From: Hypoxylon rubiginosum
Lineage: Eukaryota > Ascomycota > Sordariomycetes > Xylariales > Hypoxylaceae
Length of the DNA stretch: 64,000 nt
Direction of reading: 5' to 3'
Assembly (NCBI GenBank): GCA_902806565.1
Contig: CADCXA010000024.1
Location: 372,001-436,000 of the forward strand
In this document: positions 36,601-47,300 of the stretch, piece after piece
How the letters are laid out: every line of letters begins with the position of its first letter
Numbering within the stretch: position 1 is the stretch's first letter
The notes under the pieces: generated by a model
Told to the model about the DNA's origin: nothing
Database searches by the model: none
What the model saw: only the letters and a program-made list of their open reading frames with translations
Made by a program: the position numbers and the translations under genes

Positions 36601-37194
36601 AAATAAATATATTTTAAAAACATAAAATAAAACCTAATATTTTTTTTATTTAAAAGTAAAAAATTAAACTTATATTTTAATATTAATAATTAAAAATATT
36701 ATATTATAAAAAGGGATATAATTAATTAATATAAATATTATTTATTTAAAATTATTATAATAAAAATAGTTTTATTTTATTATATATTAAATAAAATAAA
36801 AAAATAAAATATATTTAATATATAAACTATAGATTTATATATATTTAATAAAATAATAAATAATAAAAAATTTTATAAATATTTATTAAATAATAAAAAT
36901 AAGTTTTATAAAAAAATAAAAGAAATAATATTAATTTATTATTATAAATATTTAAATATTTTTAATAAAATAATATTAAATAAATTATTTCCTTATTATT
37001 TAAAAGTAAATTACCGTATAAAGTTAAAAATTAACCTAGATATTATTTTAAAATATAGTTTTTTATATAAACTAAACTTAAAAAAAATAAAAACATATTA
37101 ATAATATATTATTAAAATTTTTTAAAAAAGCTTTATTAAATTATTATTTATTTTATAGATAATATTTATTTTATTTATAAAAGAAATAAATAAA

Positions 37195-37815
37195 AAATTA
37201 AAATTTTATATTAATTATAAAACATTTAATTTTATTATATAAAAAAATAAATATTTATTTTTTTTAATAAAAAATATATTAGTAAAAATTATAAAAACTA
37301 AAATATATACTAAAATAAATATATAATAAACCTTTTATAAAATATATTTTATATTAAAAAATAAAAATTTAATTATATTTTAAATATAATATAAAATATA
37401 TTACTTTAAAATACTTTTATTTAAATTAACTAATAAATTATTAATATTTTAATGTTATATTAATAATATTTTCTAAAAATATTTAAATAAATTTTATACT
37501 ATTTATATTAATAATATATTAATTTTTTTAAATATATTAAAAAAATATAAAAAATATATATAAAAAATCCTAAATAAATTATAAAAATTTAGTTTTTAAG
37601 TAAATTTAATAAAATATAAGTTTTATATAAAAAAAATAAAGTTTTTAAAATTTATAATTAAACTTAAAAAAGTTAATATAAACTTAAATAAAATAAAAAT
37701 AATTTATTATTAATATTATTTAAAAAAAAATAAAGAAATAATTATTAAAATAATAAAATTATTTTTAAAATTTTATAACTTTTATTAAAAATTTATTAAA
37801 AAATATAAATAAATA
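37195..37815 (+). pseudogene. Reverse transcriptase remnant of the chromovirus
   Basis: RIP-riddled RT domain. Diagnostic positions: a KLKFYINY-like start near 37,195, a KNKYLFFL-like segment corresponding to the family KNRYPLPL block, an INIR-like position near 37,310, and Y-I-N-N replacing the catalytic Y-x-D-D at 37504-37515. Both catalytic aspartates are lost through G-to-A change. Many TAA codons interrupt it, largely where the family has Gln, Trp or Arg codons. Confidence 0.8.
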
Positions 37816-38859
37816 ATAAAATTTTTTATAAATCTTATAAAAAATAAAATAAACCTTATTTAAATAAACATTTATAAATAAATATTTAAAATATTAAAAA
37901 ATAAGTTTATAAATATTTTATTACTAAGTTATTTCTCTTATAAATATAAAATTAAAATTAAAATAAATATTTTTAATAATATTATAATAAAATTATTATT
38001 TTAAAAAATATCTTTTAATAAATCTTAATATCTTATAATATTTTATTTAAAAACCTTATATAAAATAAAATTAAATTATAAAATTTATAATAAGAAAATA
38101 TTAATAGTTATTAAAATATTAATATATTAATAATTAAAATTAATAAATTTTTAACACCTGTGGTTATTTTTAGTAATTATAAATTATAATATTTTAAAAT
38201 ATTTTAATATAAAAAAAGTTTTTAATTTTTAATAAGTTAAATAAATAAATATAATTTTATAATATAATTTTATAATTATTTACCAGTTAAAAATATAAAA
38301 TATTATACTTAATATCTTATTTAAATTATAAAAAAAAAATAAATAAAAAATTTTAACTTTATTTTATTTTATTAAGGAAAAATTAATATTAAAAATCCCT
38401 AATAATATAAAATTATTTATAATAAATATAAAAAAGTTACTAAAAATATTTAAAATTATTTTAATAAATTAAATATTTTAAATAAACTATATTAATTAAA
38501 AACTTAATATTTATTATTAAAAAATTTTATTTAATAAAATAATAAATTAGTAAATATTAAATTTTTTAATAATTTATAAAAAATAATTAATAATTTTTAA
38601 AAATAATAATTTTTAAACTAATATTATTAAAAAAATATATAATTATATAGTTATTATTTATTTAAAGAAAAGTAAAATTTAATAAATAATTATTAAATAA
38701 TATTAATAACTTAACTTTTTTAATATTATTAATTATTATATAAAAGATTATATATATTAATTAATAAAAATATTTAAAAATAAAATATTTAGTTTTTTTT
38801 TTTTTTTTATTAATATTAAATTAAAAATAAAAATATTTAATTATAGATTTTAAATTATA

Positions 38860-39240
38860 ATTAAAAATTAAAAATAATTTTAAGTTATTTTTAATTGTTA
38901 ATAATAAACTTAATAATTTACTAGTAATTATAAATTAATTAATAAAAATATATTAATTAATTTTATATATAAAATAAATAATAACTTATAATATAATATA
39001 AATATATTATTAAAGTTTTTATAAATTAATAAAATAACTAGTTTTAATTTTATTAAATTAAAACTTTTAATTTATTATTAATTTTATAAATAAATTCTTT
39101 AAATTAATAAAAATAAAAATAAAAATATTAATTATAAAATATAAATAATTAATTAATTAAGTTAAAATTATAAATAAAATTATTAATTAGTAATTATATA
39201 TATTTATTAATAAAACTTAAAATAATTAATTAAAAATAAT
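38860..39240 (+). pseudogene. Integrase core remnant of the chromovirus
   Basis: Downstream of RT/RNase H. At about 39,149-39,210 the codons line up with the family DGQTERVN and EQYLR blocks once C-to-T and G-to-A changes are allowed. Stops are frequent and no intact DDE triad can be claimed. Confidence 0.65.
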
Positions 39241-39789
39241 ATTAGTTATAAATATAATATAAAACTTTTTATTATATAAATCCTTAAAACTTTTTTTATT
39301 ATATAAAATGTTAATAAAATAATTAATATATATAAATTTTAATTAAAAGAATTAAATAAAAACTTTAAATAATTTATTAGTTAAGGAGTAAGTTTTTTAT
39401 TAAAAAATATAAAAAATAATTTTATAAATAAAAAAATAAAACTTAATAATATAAAATATTATTTATTATTTATAAAAACATTAATATTATTAAATAAATT
39501 AATATTAATAAGAATTAGATTTTAAAGTAAGTGATTAAATATTTATTTTATTAAAAATAAGAAATTTAATAAATTAATTAAATAATAAGTTAAGTTTTTT
39601 TTTTTATTATTATTTTATAAAATTAAAGTAAAATATTTTAATAAATTAAATATATTTAAATTAAAGTTTTTTTATTAATAATAAGGTTAAATTTGGTTTA
39701 ATATAAATAAATTATAAAAGGATTTTAATAATTCTTTATTTAATTAAAATTTTTAAATTTTTAATAATAAGGTAATAAATTTAAATATA

Positions 39790-39930
39790 AAAGAAATAAA
39801 ATAAAAAGTTTATAAAATATTAATTTTTAAAATATATTATAAAAAGTTAAAATATTAAATTTAATAAATAAATTAAGATTTTAATTTTAAATAATATTTA
39901 ACAAATAATTTTAAGAATTTAATTAATAAA
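39790..39930 (+). pseudogene. Chromodomain remnant at Pol C-terminus
   Basis: A run reading YYKKLKY, then stop-containing codons at expected Trp positions, then K-stop-Y-L-T-N-N-F-K-N. This follows the usual fungal gypsy chromodomain pattern LxYxVKWxGWDxDPxWYPASxFKN. It lies between integrase and the 3' LTR, as in chromoviruses, where it guides integration into heterochromatin. Confidence 0.65.
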
Positions 39931-40136
39931 TTAAATTAATATTATATAATTAATTTTAAAATATTTAAACTTTTTTAATGTTTATAATATTAATTAAAAA
40001 CTGTTAATTAAAAGAAATTTAACTTATTTTATTTTAATAATAATAAATTATTATTATAATAAATAATATTATTATAATATAAAAATTATTAAAAAAAGTA
40101 TATAAAATTTAAAATATATTTTAATTAATAAAAAAA

Positions 40137-40449
40137 TTATTATATATTATAAATAAAAACTTTTATAAATATGGTTTTTTTTAATTTTTTTTAAATATAT
40201 TTTAATAATTAAAATAACTAATATAATTAATATATAAATAATTTATTAATATAATTAAAATTAAATTTAAATATTATTAATATATTAAAAATAATTTATA
40301 TATATAATTTATTAGTTTATTTAAATTATTAAAATTATTATAAACTTTATTAATTTATATTTTTATTTTTTTTCTAAGTTTAATTTTTTTATTAATATAA
40401 AATTAATTTAATTAATATATTATATTTATATTTTATATATTTTATAATA
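40137..40449 (+). repeat. 3' LTR of the chromovirus
   Basis: The partner of 33,315-33,625. Similarity stops sharply after TTTTATAATA at 40,449, where the sequence past the 5' LTR diverges. It is slightly more AT-rich than the 5' copy. Confidence 0.85.
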
Positions 40450-41005
40450 TATATTATATTTATATATTTAAAAATAAATAATATTAATAAATTATATTAT
40501 TTAGTTTATAAATTACTATTATATAATTTATATATATAATTATAATATAAACTTAATATATATTATTTAAAATATTTAAAAATAAAGTTATTATTTAATT
40601 TTAATTTTTTAAATTATTTTAATATAATTTTTAATATTAACTATAAAATAGTTTATATTATTTATATTATTATTATTAATAACTATTAGTATTTAACAGT
40701 AAAAAAAAACATTAATATATTATAAATATATAAAAATAAATATAATTTTTATATTTTAAAAACTTTTAAAAATAAACTATTTATTATATTTAACTATAAA
40801 ATTTTATTATTTAATAATTATTAATAAATTTAACTAATAAATAATATTAAATATTTTTTATTATAATATTATAATAATTATTTAAATTTATTAATAAAAT
40901 AATATTAATAAATAATTATATTTTTTATTTAAATTTTAACTAATAAATAATACTTGTTATTTTATTTTTACTATAAAAAAAAACAATAAACTTAAAATAT
41001 AAATA

Positions 41006-41065
41006 TAATAAATTAACTTTAAATAAATTAACTTTAAATAAACTAACTTTAAATAAATTAATTTT
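41006..41065 (+). repeat. 15-bp tandem repeat, 4 units
   Basis: Four units of AAATAAATTAACTTT (41006, 41021, 41036, 41051) with one or two substitutions each, mostly transitions. The unit equals five codons; one + frame reads NKLTL-like without stops. Confidence 0.75.
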
Positions 41066-42528
41066 AAATAATAAAAAAATATTTTTATAGATTTTAACTA
41101 TTAAAATTATAATAAATTTAAAAGAATTAATAAATAATTATAACTTTTTAATTAAGATTTATTATTTTATAAAAACGTTAATTAAAATTAAAATAACTTA
41201 TATTATATTAAAAATATATTTAATTTAATTTAATAATTATTATATATAAATTTTTATAACTTTATTTTTAAATATAAATAATTTTTTTAATAATAATAAA
41301 AATTAAATAATAATTTAAAATAACATTTATTATTTATTTAATTATAACTATATAATTATAATACTAAAAAAAATAAAAATAAAAATAATAAATTAAATAA
41401 ATTATATATATTATAAATTTATATATTAAATTTACTAGAATTTTTTATTAATAAAAACTTATTATATTTAAATTTTTATTATAATATTAAATATTATTTT
41501 ATTTTAAAAACATTTTTTTAATATATATTTATATATTTTACTTAAAGTTTAATATATAATAAAATAATTTTATTATTTAAAAATAAAAAAGTAATAAAAA
41601 ATTAAAAATTTAATTTACTATTAGTAAAATTTAAAAAAAATAAATACTATAAATAAAAACTATTAAAAATTTTAATTAAAATATATAAATTATAAATAAA
41701 AATATTAAAAATAAATAATTAAGGAAAAAAAAAAACAAAATAAAAACTAATAATTAAAAGGTTTAAAATTAAAAAACTTAAAGTTAAAAAATTAATAATT
41801 AAAAGATAATTATAAATATTATTTTTTAATTTTAAAAAAAAACTTTTTAAATTTAAATTTAAAATTTAATAATAATAGTTTTAATATTTATTATTAGTTT
41901 TATAAAAAAACCTTTATTATATAAAAATAAAATAAACTAAAACTAATAACTAGTAATAATAATTATAAAAAAAAATCTAAAACTAATAAAAAACTAAAAA
42001 TAAAATATATAAAATTAATATTAATTTTAATTTATATTAAAATTAAATAACTTAAATTTATATTTAATAATATTATATTTAAATTAAATATTAACTTAAT
42101 TTTATTATTTAATAATTTTATTAATAATAATAATAACATTTAAACTAATAATAAATAAAATTTTAATAAATATAAATATAATAATATTTTAATAATTAAA
42201 AAAAATAATAATTATAAATTAAAAAATTTCTAAAAAAAGAAATAATAAAATTTAAATAAAAATTTAAAAAAAATAAATATAAATATAAATATAAAATATA
42301 AAATATAAATAAAATAATTAATATAAATATATTAATTAAAAAAAAGTAATATAAATTAATAAAAAATTCTAATAAAAAATAATAAACTTAATAATTAAAT
42401 ATTAATTTTATAATTTTTATTTTATATTTTTATAAATAAATTCCAATTAATTTAAATTACATAAAATTAATATAATGTAATAATAAAATACTTATATAAT
42501 TTAAAAAAAAAAAACCCACAGCTTCCCT

Positions 42529-42564
42529 CCCGGCCGTGCTTGCACGGCCGGGTTGCGCAGCTAG
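42529..42564 (+). repeat. Helitron-like 3' terminus: GC hairpin plus CTAG
   Basis: A perfect 11-bp inverted repeat, CCCGGCCGTGC / GCACGGCCGGG with a TT loop, occupies 42529-42552. It is followed by eight bases and CTAG at 42561-42564, then T. Helitrons end with a short GC-rich hairpin about 10 bases before a CTRR terminus, with T of the target next; this fits in every part. It sits at the very edge of AT block 1 with the element body to the left, consistent with the + orientation. A related but damaged terminus is at 26,890-26,932. No Rep/helicase remnant could be read in the mutated body, so the family call is inferred from the terminus only. Confidence 0.6.
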
Positions 42565-43048
42565 TATTATATAATAATATTAAAGATTCTTAAACAAATG
42601 CCACTTATCCAGACTTGCAAGGAGATGCGACAAGGCCATTCCGACTTACCAGATATATCACAGGTTGTGCTTATATAGAAGTAGGTATAAGGTATGATAA
42701 CATAAATGTTGCGCTTCGTGGATTTCAGCTGTTAGACTTTACGAACGAGATGACGCCAACTTTTACCAGTGACAGCTTTTACCAGTTACCGGCGTAGCCT
42801 CTCTATGGAGCATTAGAATTTTGCTTCGGCTGCTAACATCTAGGCCCAAGAGTGCTACGTTATTAACATACATACCTACATACCTAGTTGTATAAACATG
42901 TAGGATATACCCAGTACCGGCGGTTCTCAACTCTCAGCAAACAATCAAAGTATACCTCAGCAGCACAGATATAATCAAGTCCATTATCATTAAGTCTAAT
43001 TGCTTGCTTCGCTATCTCCAAAGTGGTATCCGCCATACATTAAACAAC
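42565..43048. other. Short intergenic at right edge of AT block 1
   Basis: A composition transition zone of about 480 bases. One 60-codon frame (42615-42797) shows no family features. It includes the 3' UTR of the leftward DUF1275 gene. Confidence 0.5.
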
Positions 43049-44039
43049 CTAACATGCGTCTTGCCCCTCGGTACTCTTAGGTTTATCCGTGCTATTAAAT
43101 AAGTACATACCCGTGACCAACATCTTCCCGGCCGCCGATACCAAGATGGCCACCCAGGACCCGACCGACTTGTAGATGCCGGCACCCGCGAGCGAGCCAA
43201 AAATCAGCATAGCGAGGAACAGGACTCGCCTCGTGCGCGGGCGGTTCTTGCGCTTGAAGAGCCCCGGGTCGACCATCAGGTCCATCCACGCCGCCGTCGC
43301 CATCGCCGTGCTGATCTCCGTCATCTGGAGCGACCGCGACTGCACGACCTGGCTACCCGAGGCAAACGCCAGCAGCGCCACCACCAACACCGCGTCCCCG
43401 CCGCTTAGGTTAGCCCCGTGTATGTACTGTACGGCGGCGGCGGCGAACACGAGACACGACTGCAGGAAGTTGCAGCCCACGAGCCACAGCCTCATTCGCG
43501 GCCCGACGAGGTGGCTGATCTGGCCCGTCACCCATCCGCCCAGGAGGAAGAAGGCGAGGGCGGCCCCGATGTTTGCCGTGATGAACATCTCGCCGTTGAG
43601 ATCGGGTAGGATGATGGCTAGCATGAGGAAAACCGTGTTTCCCGTCTGGTTCGATGCGAAGCAATGGTAGTCGGGGAAGGAGATTGCATCTTGGATGCCG
43701 GTGCAACTAGAAATAGGTGAGTGTTAGCCGACGTGTCCAAATATATATTGAGCCAGAAACGTTAGACCATATTCATATTCTATCTCCGCCGAGCTTTCGA
43801 CCTTCTCTTGTCTATCTATATTAGAAGGTAGGTTTCTAGGGGTCTCCTTACAATGTCAGAAGTAGCAGCTCAAACTCAGCAAATCCCGAAGGACGAACAG
43901 GTTCCAGCATATGGCTCCATGCTCTCGAAGCGATTGAAGTTGGCTCGGGCGATAAAGTCGGTTTGGAGTTGGCTGTTTGGACGCTACCCGATCGTCCTGG
44001 CTGAGGAGGATCTTGAGCCTCGACTTGTGGTTCCGCCAT
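43049..44039 (-). CDS. DUF1275/YoaK-family membrane protein
   Basis: Two exons: 44039-43852 and 43706-43049, joined over a 145-bp intron (GTAAGG donor, TTTCTAG acceptor). Joining restores LLLLTFCTGIQDAISFPDYHCFASNQTGNT, where the FASNQTGN motif is typical of the fungal DUF1275 family. The product is 281 aa. The N-terminal ~50 residues are polar; then about six hydrophobic segments follow, for example in the stretches TANIGAALAFFLLGGWVTG and VLVVALLAFASGSQ, with GPRMRLWLVG between. The C-terminus is short and polar (STEGQDAC). The family is common in bacteria and ascomycetes, and its biochemical role is not established. The ATG at 44039 is preferred over an in-frame ATG at 44150 because the upstream 37 residues look unlike a protein. 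It lies close to AT block 1 but shows no sign of RIP. Confidence 0.88.
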
Positions 44040-44231
44040 AACTTCGAATTGAAATATCGCTATTACTTTTGGATGACCAGAAAAAAAACTCGGGAATGTT
44101 TGGATTATGTAAATAGATATTTTACTACCTCTGCTAGAATCACGAGTCATGGGTGAACAACGATAGTAAGTGATTCAGGGGAATTACACCGACTTTATTA
44201 ATCTGCGGCAAACATACAACTCACACATTGA

Positions 44232-44301
44232 AAGCCGGAGCCGTTCATGTTTTTCATCAATGGATGCCGTACCAAGCAAGGAAAATGAACGGCTCCGGCT
44301 T
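44232..44301. repeat. Perfect 17-bp inverted repeat (stem-loop)
   Basis: AAGCCGGAGCCGTTCAT at 44232-44248 is the exact reverse complement of 44285-44301, with a 36-base loop. The arms are GC-richer than their surroundings. Flanks do not extend the palindrome and no obvious target duplication is seen. It lies about 200 bp upstream of the DUF1275 start, so it could be a regulatory palindrome, a transcribed hairpin or a tiny MITE relic. Confidence 0.8.
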
Positions 44302-47300
44302 CCTTGACATTATGTGAAGCCCGATAAGACAGAATTTTGCTTGTGGGTGTTAACCGACAACCGCCTTAAAGAAAGAAACCGAAACTTGAACTCGTTCCTT
44401 AATGGATCTTGGCGACGACACCGCTGCTGTGTGCCGGCCTAGTGGATCTGTGCCCAACTATCAGGCTGCCGCCCGGCCAGCCGCCCCGAGATCCTATCAA
44501 GATTTCCTTGAGGGCCGCGATATGAGTACGAGGTAAGGCAGTAGCTTGTCGGGGATAGTTATAGGATACGTCGGCAAGCATATAAGAGTCCCAACAACGT
44601 GCCGGGGAACATTGGGGGCCGTCCTGCACGGCAGCCGTGGTAGAGGTTCCGGGCCGTCGTCCAGCAGGTATCCATATTATAAGAAGATCAAGACGCGCTA
44701 CGCATGAGCGACTAGCCATTAAGACAGTAGCCCTCTACTAGTCTCGACTTATTCCAACTTCAGCTAATAAAGAGGCTCTGCACTAACTTACCTAATCCCA
44801 TTGCTATGTTCTAGGGCCGACTACCGAGTGGCGATCCCGAGATCCGTCGTCTGCAACAACTCGGTCCCCAACCGAATTTCCCGTGCCGCTGCCGGCCACG
44901 CTGGAACAATAACTCTGCTGGAGACCGTAGTATCGCAGCAGCGGCTGATGCTACCAAGGAAGCAAGTCGATGGTGCCCAGCCGTATAGGAACAGCCACGG
45001 ACGCTACCGAGCGGCCGGCGAACATTTCCTGCTGGCGAGAGCGCCGAGACCGCAAGCGGTGAGGACGGAACGATAACCGCAGCGGTAAATACAAATAATG
45101 AGATGTCTACCGGTTCCGACTCCGAGTAGGACTGACAGCGTGGCATCCAAAGCTCAAGTATCGAGCTGGTTAGCCGCTCGTTCCGGGTCGTCTAGATATG
45201 CGCCGGCCACCTCGTGTATATGCGAAACAACCCGGCCGTACTTTTGCCCATAAGAAGAGCATGCTATATTGCACCTAAAGGAATTGAGAAATGAAGAGGC
45301 GTATTTAATCCGGAGTACCTGTTGTTTACTGAGTCAATTTCATCCCAACGCTCTCAAGGTCCTAGCCTAGTTCAACACCGACACGGTAATGCATACATAT
45401 AGTAGAGCTGCAGTTGTCCGCCTCCTGCGTCGATTTTGTGACAATGCTTCGGTATAGCGGTGCGTATTGGTCTGCAGGGTCGAAGCTGTTGATGAGTCGA
45501 AGTGGATATCATACTCGCATTGAAGGGATAGAGCGCAAGGGGGCGTTATGTGGGAAGTGAATATATTGCTGCCGGTGCAGAGTCATGATATATCCCTTCG
45601 GTGTATGCGCCGGAACTCTTTTTACAAGCCTAGACCTTGTTTATTCCTTCGTCTTCTTGGCTTTGTTTCCCGCAATGCCTTTCCTTGCATGGAATCTGGA
45701 GCACCCTTTGTGTCCCATTGATTGGATACCCACGGGGTAGTTGAGCTGCGATCAAGGTCTAACACTATCCCCACAACAAGTGTTAGCGAAAACTCAGAGA
45801 TCTGATTAAGTATATAGCCCTTGCATATTTTAGTTGACATGAAAACCCATTGAAGTAGATGTGATTTAAATTCGTTCACTTGCGAAGAACCTAATGAAAT
45901 ACACCCCTGAAAAGAGGACACTTCAGCCGCTTCGTAGGTCGTGTTAACATCCTAACCAGCCTGAGTCTAGCTACGAAGAATCTTCGCGGTCATTATAGCT
46001 CTTCGACTACCGGAATCTAGAGGGCCGGCCGTTGTATATAAGTGCCCGAGTGATAGGATTGCCGTAGGAAAATTCCGATATATCAAACATGCCGGGCAAC
46101 GCATTAGAAGACGTTTTCGCACGCCGCCTCAAAATACCTATTTTTATACCGTCTAGATTGATACCTAAGATCTTGAGATAATTCGCTAAATAGAGTGGAT
46201 CTCAATAATTGTTTGCCATAAAGGGAATAGAGCGACTCATCTAGATAAATGCTGTTATATTACATTGCCCCTTACTGACGCCGAGGCGGAACACTGCCTA
46301 GATACGAAGAAGGGACAAGAATGCCACTGACATTATAGCTAGTCTCGTCATCGCTGAAGCGTACCGGCCTAGGCATGCGTACAGAGATTGGGAATAAAAC
46401 GTCATCGCCCATTTCGTCTTCTTGAAATCGAGATCGAGACTGTTTCATAGGGCAATGGTCTTCATATGGCTCGAGTGAATAGCTCCTCATTGGAGATACG
46501 TGGGCAGCCTTCCGCTGACTCCATACCTACCTGTCATGGTAGTAATTTGACGGCAGTGGTTACACATCGAGGTTGTAGGAAGTCCGGCACCGGTGTAAAG
46601 GGCATGGCCTGACCGTTAAACCATACCAAGCAACGCAAGGCAGAAGCTAGCCTGCAGGAGATGCCAAGTAGCGGTTGTCCTTCATAGTTCGGTAGAAAGT
46701 AGTAAGCTCGTCCACCGTGCCGCGACCTACCTAAGGTATACTATCGATGGGGGCAACTTGGCAACGAGAACAAGTTATTAGCTTTTGAACATCCGATGAA
46801 GACTAGCATGCTCACGGGTTATTCTCCGATTGAATAATCCGCCGTGTTCGGATCGTGATTAATTGTCCACTCAGCACAACCTCGCTTGCGTCATTTTGCC
46901 TTGATCTGTCGAGGCTGGTCTATAAGGAAAATATGTAACACATCTGGCTCGTTCACATATCCATGATACGCCAAGATGGATCGAGATGAGGAACGTACCT
47001 AGTTGCGGTTGTCGCCTGTCGTCTCTTATCGCATGTGAAATGAGGAAGCGGTTAGACGCTGGTAAGATGTGACAGTGACGGCACACGTAAGAACTAATAT
47101 CCCAATGCAGGGGTAATCAAATACATAAAATTGTCTATTGGCATGTACACATGAATAGGATAGGCTTACCTATAGGTGTGCTAGGACCGTGTAAATAATA
47201 CGTTCTATGCAAAATATCACTACCGCGTCGCCGGTCTGGGGGCGGCAGATACCTCGTTAAAGGAGTCAGCAAAACGGGACGGCCCTCCTTTCGGCTTTCG

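Larger units (their letters stand above)
33315..40449 (+). mobile_element. Degenerate Ty3/gypsy chromovirus retrotransposon
   Basis: A 7.1-kb element bounded by direct repeats of about 311 bp. Reading codons through stops on the + strand, the pol order is that of Ty3/gypsy: reverse transcriptase from about 37,195 (KLKF-Y-I-N-Y at the position of the family LRFCVDY motif), the catalytic YxDD now Y-I-N-N at 37504-37515 (both GAT codons changed to AAT), an FLGF-NFY-like block near 37,765, RNase H near 37,930-38,180, integrase near 38,860-39,240 (relics of DGQTERVN and EQYLR) and a chromodomain near 39,790-39,930. Gag would lie at about 33,650-35,500. Stop codons are dense, so it is inactive. RT before integrase excludes Copia; the C-terminal chromodomain makes it a chromovirus. 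Domain calls rest on codon-by-codon reading with C-to-T and G-to-A allowed. Confidence 0.85.
20960..42515. repeat. AT-rich, RIP-degraded transposon block 1
   Basis: About 21.5 kb that is almost entirely A and T; the 60-base line at 21181-21240 has no G or C at all. No frame longer than 60 codons survives on either strand. Recognisable contents are an LTR retrotransposon, a second direct-repeat pair, tandem repeats and two GC-rich termini, listed separately. Differences between repeat copies are mainly C/T and G/A transitions, the signature of repeat-induced point mutation. Surviving C occurs mostly in ACT, CC and CG contexts, with CA scarce. Flanking ordinary nuclear genes on both sides argue against a mitochondrial origin. 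Confidence 0.93.

Noticed and set aside
20960..42515. Mitochondrial DNA insertion as explanation for the AT block
   Set aside because: No mitochondrial gene, tRNA or intron core is seen, whereas LTRs, RT and chromodomain remnants and transition-type divergence indicate RIP-degraded transposons.
20960..42515. CRISPR-like array among the regular tandem repeats
   Set aside because: The repeats are directly adjoining units without unique spacers, in a eukaryotic genome.
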